DNA of 5,610 nucleotides from Candidatus Aminicenantota bacterium (GTDB lineage Bacteria; Acidobacteriota; Aminicenantia; Aminicenantales; Aminicenantaceae): contig DAOWCB010000111.1 in the NCBI GenBank assembly GCA_030633795.1, positions 1 to 5,610 of the forward strand, written 5' to 3'. A program made the translations under genes and the position numbers. This document shows, one piece after another, positions 1 to 4,613 of the stretch. Position 1 is the stretch's first letter. Every line of letters begins with the position of its first letter. The notes under the pieces were generated by a model. That model was not told the origin of the DNA, searched no databases, and worked only from the letters and a program-made list of their open reading frames with translations.

Positions 1-569
1 ACAGGAAAAAAAGCATGGGAGGGAAAATCGGAATGATAATATCCCTTTTTCGTATTAATAAAACATGTCGAAAAGTATGGAACATAAATCTTAATTCAAA
101 CATAATTCGTCGAAGAATCATCGATTTGGGATAGGGTAAAATCAGCTTTTAGAGAAGCTAGCACAATTTTGTTTTCCAAGGATTCATCCTGTGCGGGATG
201 AAGGATCGGATAATAATTTGGGATAACAGGAGCGGATCGGAAAGGGAAAGATTTTTTAGAGGGGGGCCCTTTTGCGATGGACGATGCTGTGAGGGCAGCT
301 CTGGTTATTTTTTCTAATGATAGATCATTGGTGTACCCGTATCCTGTTTGATCTCCGTAGACTACCCGAATTCCAGCTCCGAGCATGATGTTCTCGGAAG
401 TTTCCTTTATGATATCCTCCTCCATGTTTATGGAGCTATACACTCGGTATTCAAGGAAAATTTCCGAAAAGTTGCCTCCTTGGCTAAGAGCGATATTCAG
501 TATTTTTTGTAAGTCAACGGAACTCAAGGAAAAATGGTCTTTGTAAGGTAACGAAGCGGTTCTGTTCAT
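1..569 (-). pseudogene. tldD: TldD-family metallopeptidase, N-terminal part, interrupted by an in-frame stop and cut by the window edge
   Basis: TldD/PmbA-family proteins are cytoplasmic zinc peptidases that trim peptides and modified peptide products. A full TldD is usually about 460-480 residues. Here 157 residues run from ATG 567-569 to TGA 96-98. Residues about 35-100 match the family N-terminal domain, with the pattern EDIIKE, then GAGIRVVYGDQTGYGYTNDL, then an Ala-rich helix. This resembles the E. coli TldD stretch around EDRIIKD and GVGVRAISGEKTGFAY. The metal-binding HExxxH region lies in the C-terminal half and would be lost. After the TGA the same frame stays open to base 1. It contains FINTKKGYYHSD, which plausibly corresponds to the family's IANSEG-type segment followed by Asp. 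I therefore read it as a nonsense-mutated tldD rather than a short gene. No in-frame ATG, GTG or TTG lies between 569 and the stop at 612-614, and no clear Shine-Dalgarno precedes the start. Family assignment is firm; decay is an inference, and a sequencing error is possible. Confidence 0.65.
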
Positions 570-617
570 GTTTTTTTTGTCATGCTTGCGATTGAATCTT
601 AAGAATTCTTTTCAGAA

Positions 618-654
618 GTAGTCTTATTTTAAAAAAAACCTAAAATAAACGCAA
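618..654. promoter_or_regulatory. AT-rich palindrome with possible opposed -10 boxes
   Basis: TTATTTTA (624-631) and TAAAATAA (641-648) form an 8-bp perfect inverted repeat with a 9-nt centre. Each arm supplies TAAAAT, five of six bases of a sigma70 -10 box. The plus copy is 641-646 and the minus copy is 631-626. The minus copy has TTGCGT at 654-649, 17 nt upstream, as a weak -35, and would start near 619 toward tldD. The plus copy has no good -35 and would start near 653, just before the long hairpin RNA. An operator for an AT-preferring regulator is an alternative reading. Both promoter assignments are tentative. Confidence 0.35.
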
Positions 655-658
655 TAAC

Positions 659-866
659 AAGCTTTGGCGGTTCTCTTCTATTTTGTGTGGGCATTACTTT
701 CAAGGCATTTCTTAGCCATCAGGCATGTCCTCTGCTTTAGTGAGGATCTTTAACGCCATTCCCTCACCGCCTTTCTCGGCGGCTTTGAAATGGCGCTGCG
801 GACATACCTGATGGCTTTTTCCATTAGAGCTTACCCATACAAAATGGGAGAGAACCGATAAGGCTT
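659..866 (+). ncRNA. ssrS: 6S-like regulatory RNA (long hairpin with central bubble)
   Basis: 6S RNA is a roughly 180-200 nt transcript that mimics an open promoter and binds sigma70 RNA polymerase. The sequence shows a 24-bp closing stem (668-691 with 834-857, four pairs being G-U). It is extended by a nearly paired base (659-666 with 859-866). A central bubble follows, 22 nt on the left (692-713) and 17 nt on the right (817-833). Next is an upper stem (714-730 with 800-816, one mismatch). The terminal region has stem 754-760/789-795 topped by CCGCC/GGCGG (767-771/778-782). The core is about 190 nt. Differences between the arms are mostly G-U on the plus strand (five) but would be A-C mismatches on the minus strand, where only two become wobbles. 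This favours a plus-strand RNA over a mobile palindrome. Its place between two minus-strand genes is consistent with an independent gene. Identification rests on architecture; I cannot confirm family consensus bases, and exact ends are uncertain. Confidence 0.6.
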
Positions 867-893
867 AGTTTAGCCTGTTGTGTTCCTTTTTTT
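861..893 (+). terminator. Possible weak terminator of the 6S-like RNA
   Basis: AGGCT (861-865) and AGCCT (872-876) form a 5-bp hairpin with a 6-nt loop. A run of seven T follows at 887-893. The T run begins about ten bases after the stem, further than in a standard rho-independent terminator. The left arm also competes with the outermost pairing of the long hairpin. It overlaps the 3' end of the opposing membrane-protein gene, so the two transcripts would converge here. Confidence 0.3.
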
Positions 894-1892
894 CTGGGAG
901 TGGAATAGGGTGAGGAAGAGGATGCAGCCTATTCCCAAAACGTATTCGAATAAATTGGTTATGAGATGGACTCCGCTGGAAAGGATGGCTATCCGCTTTT
1001 CAAACCCCATAAGCATGAGTGTTAAAGCCCATGCAGATTCCCATGTTCCAAATCCTCCGATCCCCTTGATCGGGAGGGCGGAGGTCAGTTCTGCACCTGT
1101 TATGCCCAAGATGGTTTTAGAAAAACTCAGGTTCTCCAGAGAAAAACCGTGACTGCGCAAAAGAGCATAAAGGAGGAAAAACAGAGCGCTGTATTTAGCT
1201 AAGCGAATTCCCAGCGAGAGAACGAATAGAGGCCAGCCAATCCTTCTCTTTTTTATTTTGTTAAGTTCATCTATGGTCAATAAAAATTTATGGACACTGA
1301 CTTCGGCCCATTTTTTTTTATCCTGTTTGATAACATGCAAAAGCCACTGATAAACCTTAATGGCTATCCTAGCGATTTTTGCCACTTTCCAGAAAACGAG
1401 AAAAACCAGAAGGAAAAAGGCAAAGGAAATGGCCAGAAGAGTCCCGTTGGAAATAGACGTTTTTCCCAAACCTACGGCTAATATCGCAAAGGCCAAAAAA
1501 GGGCTCAAGGTAAGAAAATCCAGAACGAAGGCCACCACAAAGCTTGATGAGGCGGACTCGAAAGAATATTTCAGACTTTTGTTGAGTACATAAACATAAG
1601 AAAGGGATCCGATCCGCGCCGGGAAAAGGTCTACGAAGAGGTTGCGGATGAACGTGACCAAAAAGACATCCCTCCAACTGGAATGGTGGGGGAGAAGTAG
1701 CAATTTGTAACGCCATGCTCGAAGCGTTGCGCCTATCAGGGCAATGATCATAAATGCCAGGAGTCCGGGTATATAGATGCGAGAAAACGTTTGCATGAAG
1801 TCTTTAAACTCAATTTTTGTAAGAAGAAACCAGATGAGAATGGCAGAGACGGCAATCGAAATCAGGAGGGTAAGGATTCTCTTTTTTCCCAT
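870..1892 (-). CDS. UPF0104 / lysylphosphatidylglycerol synthase TM-region-like (flippase-like) integral membrane protein
   Basis: This is a 340-residue polytopic inner-membrane protein of the family related to YbhN, AglD2 and the membrane half of MprF. Members are thought to move or handle lipids or lipid-linked sugars; the substrate here cannot be told. Hydrophobic segments lie near residues 6-25, 43-60, 76-100, 118-142, 150-170, 221-245, 258-274 and 305-330. Family marks are the Arg/Trp-rich RAWRYKLLL after the second segment (58-66), NLFVDLFPARIGS (84-96) and LPIKGIGGFGTWES (273-286). The C-terminus is basic. I chose ATG 1890-1892, beginning MGKKRI. The frame stays open upstream to an ATG at 2051, but those 53 residues are not hydrophobic, lengthen the protein beyond the family norm, and would place the promoter at 1899-1927 inside the gene. 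The chosen start sits at the predicted +1 of that promoter, so the mRNA may be leaderless. Family is confident, function is not. Confidence 0.85.
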   Translation of the reverse strand: MGKKRILTLLISIAVSAILIWFLLTKIEFKDFMQTFSRIYIPGLLAFMIIALIGATLRAWRYKLLLLPHHSSWRDVFLVTFIRNLFVDLFPARIGSLSYVYVLNKSLKYSFESASSSFVVAFVLDFLTLSPFLAFAILAVGLGKTSISNGTLLAISFAFFLLVFLVFWKVAKIARIAIKVYQWLLHVIKQDKKKWAEVSVHKFLLTIDELNKIKKRRIGWPLFVLSLGIRLAKYSALFFLLYALLRSHGFSLENLSFSKTILGITGAELTSALPIKGIGGFGTWESAWALTLMLMGFEKRIAILSSGVHLITNLFEYVLGIGCILFLTLFHSQKKRNTTG

Positions 1893-1898
1893 ACCTGT

Positions 1899-1927
1899 AT
1901 TAAAATGCACACCTAACGTAATGTCAA
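1899..1927 (-). promoter_or_regulatory. Near-consensus sigma70 promoter of the UPF0104 gene
   Basis: Read on the minus strand, TTGACA (1927-1922, a perfect -35) is followed by a 17-nt spacer and TTTAAT (1904-1899, five of six -10 bases). Six bases (ACAGGT, 1898-1893) then lead to ATG 1892-1890. The usual distance from -10 to +1 puts transcription start at or next to the A of that ATG, giving little or no leader. This also argues against the longer upstream reading of the gene. Confidence 0.75.
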
Positions 1928-1940
1928 CAGGAGCATCTCG

Positions 1941-2027
1941 ATTTCCGTGAGGAATGGCGTATAAAATCTTCACGGGAGCAAAACCATTCCTAAAAGCCGA
2001 CATCAAGCCTTTTAATATCACGGAAAT
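1941..2027. other. Unassigned structured element, potential three-way junction
   Basis: Three nested or adjacent inverted repeats lie between the two divergent promoters. The outer stem is ATTTCCGTGA (1941-1950) with TCACGGAAAT (2018-2027), 10 bp perfect. The second is AGGAATGG (1950-1957) with CCATTCCT (1984-1991), 8 bp perfect. The third is TAAAAG (1991-1996) with CTTTTA (2009-2014). Together they can close a three-way junction. A second TCACGG at 1970-1975 could compete with 2018-2023 for the single CCGTGA at 1945-1950, giving two exclusive folds. All stems are perfectly paired, so they give no strand preference. I do not recognise a known riboswitch or ribozyme core. As it lies upstream of both predicted promoters, it is not in either main transcript unless other start sites exist. 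It may be an operator region, a small RNA or a mobile-element remnant. Confidence 0.4.
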
Positions 2028-2039
2028 AAGGATGCCAGC

Positions 2040-2066
2040 CTGTGAGCACAAAAATTTGACTGTGAG
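2040..2066. promoter_or_regulatory. Direct repeat CTGTGAG x2, possible operator around the nadC -35
   Basis: CTGTGAG occurs at 2040-2046 and again at 2060-2066, exactly 20 bp apart, or close to two helical turns. The second copy overlaps the last base of the nadC -35 and the start of the spacer. The first copy also forms a small dyad, TGTGAGCACA (2041-2050). Placement suits a regulator binding one DNA face beside the promoter. No known NAD-regulator site is recognised and a 7-mer repeat can arise by chance. Confidence 0.3.
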
Positions 2067-2084
2067 GGAGGAAAAAACTATAAT
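2056..2084 (+). promoter_or_regulatory. Near-consensus sigma70 promoter of nadC-nadB
   Basis: TTGACT (2056-2061, five of six) is followed by a 17-nt spacer and a perfect TATAAT (2079-2084). Transcription would begin about 2091-2093, and the nadC ATG is at 2093-2095. The predicted 5' leader is therefore zero to two bases. The GGAGG at 2067-2071 lies inside the promoter spacer and would not be in the mRNA, so it is not a ribosome binding site. Confidence 0.8.
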
Positions 2085-2092
2085 TTTTCCTG

Positions 2093-2926
2093 ATGTGGCG
2101 GAAAAACATTGATGCCCTGATCGAAGCGGCTCTTAAGGAGGACATGCCTGCAGGAGACATTACCTCAGAGAACATTGTCCCTTCCGATTCCATATCTCGA
2201 GCTTTTATCGTTGCTAAAGAAGAAGGAGTGCTTGCTGGAATCTATGTGGCTGAAAGAGTCATGAATAAAATCGATCGGACTATTTTTTTCGAGATCCATC
2301 GAAAGGACGGCCAAAAAATGAACAGAGGGGATAAAATTGCCGCTCTAAAAGGCCCTTCTGTTTCCTTGCTCAAGGGGGAAAGGACAGCCCTGAATTTTCT
2401 CCAGAGGATGTCAGGGATTGCCACAACCACCAGAAAGTTCGTGAATGTGCTGGATGGGAAAAAAACAAAAATCCTGGATACACGGAAAACCACACCAGGG
2501 CTTCGAAGCTTGGAAAAATATTCTGTCAGGATGGGCGGGGGGACGAATCACCGGTTCAGTCTGTCAGATATGGTCATGATAAAAGACAACCACATCAAGA
2601 TAGTCGGGAATATTTCAGAAGCTGTGCTTTTGGCCAGAAAAAAGATCAAGCCGGGGATCAAGATTGAAGTCGAAGCAACCAACAGGGAAGAAGCTGAAGA
2701 AGCATTAAAATGCGGGGCGGATATTGTCATGCTTGACAACATGTCTCTTAACAGAATGAGGGAAGTTGTGAAGTTGCTTAATGGAAAGGTTCTAGTGGAA
2801 GTCTCTGGCAATATCAATTTGTCCAGAGCTTCGAAGATCGCTGATCTTGGAGTCGATTTTATTTCTGTCGGGGCCTTAACACATTCATATAAATCGTTGG
2901 ATATCAGTATGGAGTTCATTGACTAA
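2093..2926 (+). CDS. nadC: Nicotinate-nucleotide pyrophosphorylase (quinolinate phosphoribosyltransferase)
   Basis: NadC is cytoplasmic and converts quinolinate plus PRPP to nicotinate mononucleotide, CO2 and pyrophosphate in de novo NAD synthesis. The 277-residue length is typical. Visible family marks, in order, are LKEDMPAGDIT (14-24), ERTALNFLQRMSGIAT (96-111), the PRPP/quinolinate-binding DTRKTTPGLR (129-138), EKYSVRMGGGTNHR (141-154), KDNH (164-167), the barrel strand EVE (192-194), MLDNM (213-217), VEVSGN (235-240) and SVGALTHS (258-265). ATG 2093 is chosen because it precedes the conserved N-terminal helix by a few residues and no other in-frame start lies between it and the TAA at 2081-2083. 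An ATG at 2144, behind AAGGAGG, would remove the conserved Glu-Asp and sits only 2 nt from that motif. No leader or Shine-Dalgarno is predicted. It is followed after 6 nt by nadB, clearly one operon. Confidence 0.96.
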   Translation: MWRKNIDALIEAALKEDMPAGDITSENIVPSDSISRAFIVAKEEGVLAGIYVAERVMNKIDRTIFFEIHRKDGQKMNRGDKIAALKGPSVSLLKGERTALNFLQRMSGIATTTRKFVNVLDGKKTKILDTRKTTPGLRSLEKYSVRMGGGTNHRFSLSDMVMIKDNHIKIVGNISEAVLLARKKIKPGIKIEVEATNREEAEEALKCGADIVMLDNMSLNRMREVVKLLNGKVLVEVSGNINLSRASKIADLGVDFISVGALTHSYKSLDISMEFID

Positions 2927-2932
2927 GGGAAA

Positions 2933-4507
2933 ATGCAACAAGCCGAAGCACAAAAAACCGATATTTTGATCATCGGCTGTGGGATCGCAGGAGCCAGTGC
3001 TGCTTTGGAAGCGGCAAAAAGCGGTTTGAAAGTCGTCGTCATCACAAAAAATGATGAGTTGAAAGAGTCGAACACATTTTATGCGCAAGGGGGAATTGTT
3101 TCACTGGGACCGGACGATCGTCCAGAGCTTTTGAAGGAAGACATCATCCAGACAGGGGATGGAATAAACAATCCTGAGGCTGTAGAAATTCTTTCTACAG
3201 AAGGGAATAAAATGGTCGACAGCATATTGATCGACGAACTGGACATCCCGTTCATGAAGAATTCCCCGGATTCCTTGGATTATGCTCAGGAAGGCGGCCA
3301 TTCGCGCAGGCGAATTTTGCATATCCGGGATACAACCGGCAGGACTATTGAGGAAAAGTTTGTTGCGGTACTCAAAGGCTATTCGAATGTTACCCTTCTG
3401 CCTGCTCATACAGCGGTCGATTTGTTGACTGTCCCTCACCATTCTAAAAATCCGACATCTTTTTATCGAGAGCCACGGTGCATCGGGTGTTATGTTTTGG
3501 ACAACAAAACAAAAAAAGTGAAGACCATCTTTGCCACTTATACGGTTCTGGCCACGGGAGGCTGTGGAGCGGTCTACCTTTACACATCGAATCCGAAGGG
3601 AGCTATCGGGGACGGATATGCAATGGCATACCACGCAGGCGCAAGAATAGTCAACATGGAGTATATCCAATTTCATCCCACATCTCTATTTCACAGGGAT
3701 GCGGATGGGTTTTTGATCTCCGAAACGGTAAGAGGAGAAGGGGCGCGGCTTATAACCAAAGATGGCCGAACTTTCATGGATAAATATTCCGAACAAAAAG
3801 ATTTGGCCCCTCGTGATGAAGTCACAAGGGCCATCTATGAGGAAATGACTAATACTGATTCGAATTATGTATATCTTGACCTAGCATCATATGCAAAAAT
3901 CGACATAAAAAAGCGTTTTCCGCATATTTATCAGACATGCCTTCGGTATGGGATTGATATCACAAAAGAATCCATCCCTGTCGTTCCAGCAGCACATTAT
4001 TGTTGTGGGGGAGTCTTGGTTGACGGTTGGGGGCGAAGTTCCTTGAGCGGTTTGTATTCTGTGGGAGAGGTATCCTGTACTGGCCTTCATGGAGCCAATC
4101 GGTTGGCCTCCACGTCTTTGCTGGAAGGTTTGGTTTGGGGGACACGGACAGCTCAGCACATCGCTGCGCATTTTAATCCTGTGGCCAAATTCGCTGTTCG
4201 TGATATCCATCAGTGGTATTACCCCGAGAAAGAGGAGGAGACAGATCCGGCGCTTATCAACCAGGATTGGATTTCTATCCGGTCTACCATGTGGAACTAT
4301 GCAGGAATTATCCGTACCACAAAACGGCTGGAGCGTGCCCGGGCGGATCTGAATTACCTCCATCACCGGATCGTTAAGTTTTACAAAGAAGCCAGGATGG
4401 ACGCGAATGTTGTGGATTTGAAGCATGGGATTCAAGTGGCCCTTTTGATAACATATGCTGCTCTCGGCAATCCGATCGGTCGTGGCTCCCATTACCTCAA
4501 AACATGA
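2933..4507 (+). CDS. nadB: L-aspartate oxidase
   Basis: This FAD flavoenzyme oxidises L-aspartate to iminoaspartate, which NadA condenses with dihydroxyacetone phosphate to quinolinate. It belongs to the succinate dehydrogenase/fumarate reductase flavoprotein family, and 524 residues is normal. Seen here are the FAD-binding IIGCGIAGASAALEA (13-27), NTFYAQGGI (47-55), the active-site EGGHSRRRILH (120-130), ATGGCGAVY (207-215), QFHPT (246-250), ETVRGEGARL (264-273), LAPRDEVTRA (291-300, catalytic Arg 294), PAAHYCCGGV (352-361) and GEVSCTGLHGANRLASTSLLEGL (378-400). EGGHS and HYCCGG favour aspartate oxidase over succinate dehydrogenase. It starts 6 nt after nadC behind a modest AAGGGA, so translational coupling is plausible. 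The C-terminus reaches IGRGSHYLKT and stops. Many relatives read ESRGxHYxxDYP, so the last few residues look clipped, just before the inverted repeat at 4514. nadA is not in this window. Confidence 0.96.
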   Translation: MQQAEAQKTDILIIGCGIAGASAALEAAKSGLKVVVITKNDELKESNTFYAQGGIVSLGPDDRPELLKEDIIQTGDGINNPEAVEILSTEGNKMVDSILIDELDIPFMKNSPDSLDYAQEGGHSRRRILHIRDTTGRTIEEKFVAVLKGYSNVTLLPAHTAVDLLTVPHHSKNPTSFYREPRCIGCYVLDNKTKKVKTIFATYTVLATGGCGAVYLYTSNPKGAIGDGYAMAYHAGARIVNMEYIQFHPTSLFHRDADGFLISETVRGEGARLITKDGRTFMDKYSEQKDLAPRDEVTRAIYEEMTNTDSNYVYLDLASYAKIDIKKRFPHIYQTCLRYGIDITKESIPVVPAAHYCCGGVLVDGWGRSSLSGLYSVGEVSCTGLHGANRLASTSLLEGLVWGTRTAQHIAAHFNPVAKFAVRDIHQWYYPEKEEETDPALINQDWISIRSTMWNYAGIIRTTKRLERARADLNYLHHRIVKFYKEARMDANVVDLKHGIQVALLITYAALGNPIGRGSHYLKT

Positions 4508-4513
4508 ATAAGT

Positions 4514-4552
4514 GGGGATAAAAAAATAGAACCGTCCCCTTTTTTTATCCCC
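4514..4552 (+). terminator. Inverted repeat with T run: nadB terminator, possibly a REP-like element
   Basis: GGGGATAAAAAAA (4514-4526) and TTTTTTTATCCCC (4540-4552) form a perfect 13-bp inverted repeat around a 13-nt loop. Alternatively GGGGA (4514-4518) pairs with TCCCC (4535-4539), directly followed by seven T (4540-4546), the shape of a rho-independent terminator. It begins 6 nt after the nadB stop and ends just before the ileS -35. The GAACCGTCCCC core resembles short palindromes dispersed in many bacterial genomes, often associated with REP-type transposases (from memory, not checked). Termination on the plus strand is the likelier role. Confidence 0.7.
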
Positions 4553-4554
4553 CG

Positions 4555-4582
4555 TTGACTTTAGGCTGGCTTATTCTATAAT
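4555..4582 (+). promoter_or_regulatory. Sigma70 promoter of ileS
   Basis: TTGACT (4555-4560) is followed by a 16-nt spacer and a perfect TATAAT (4577-4582). The start site would be about 4589-4592, giving a leader of roughly 22-25 nt that contains GGAG (4604-4607), 6 nt before the ileS ATG. The leader is too short for a T-box or other riboswitch. The -35 box sits two bases after the repeat ending at 4552, so ileS is probably transcribed independently of nadCB. Confidence 0.75.
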
Positions 4583-4613
4583 AACAATTTGAACGCGAGT
4601 GTTGGAGTGAATC

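Noticed and set aside
96..98. TGA as a recoded sense codon or selenocysteine
   Set aside because: nadB ends with TGA at 4505-4507 and its readthrough does not resemble the missing NadB tail. No selenocysteine insertion structure is evident and TldD is not a selenoprotein family.
566..583. Five-codon ORF (ATG 583 to TGA 566) overlapping the tldD start as ATGA, a possible leader peptide
   Set aside because: It has no Shine-Dalgarno, consists mostly of a Lys-rich A run, and is too short to distinguish from chance.
851..857. AGAACCG shared between the 6S-like stem and the inverted repeat at 4528-4534
   Set aside because: A single 7-mer match without matching flanks; most likely coincidence.
659..866. 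Reading the long hairpin as a MITE or insertion remnant
   Set aside because: No target-site duplication is visible at the ends, and arm differences are biased to G-U pairs on one strand, which fits an RNA gene better. Copy number was not testable.
1893..2051. Longer N-terminus for the UPF0104 protein starting at ATG 2051
   Set aside because: It would add 53 non-hydrophobic residues, exceed the usual family length and bury a near-consensus promoter (1899-1927). The region is better explained as intergenic regulatory DNA.
2135..2146. AAGGAGG followed by ATG as an internal nadC start
   Set aside because: The spacing is only 2 nt, and starting there would delete the conserved Leu-Lys-Glu-Asp segment of NadC.
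3101..4492. Long open frames on the strand opposite nadB
   Set aside because: They lie wholly within the conserved nadB coding sequence, show no recognisable domains and are antisense shadows.
4583..4613. T-box or other riboswitch controlling ileS
   Set aside because: The predicted leader is only about 22-25 nt, with no room for such a structure.
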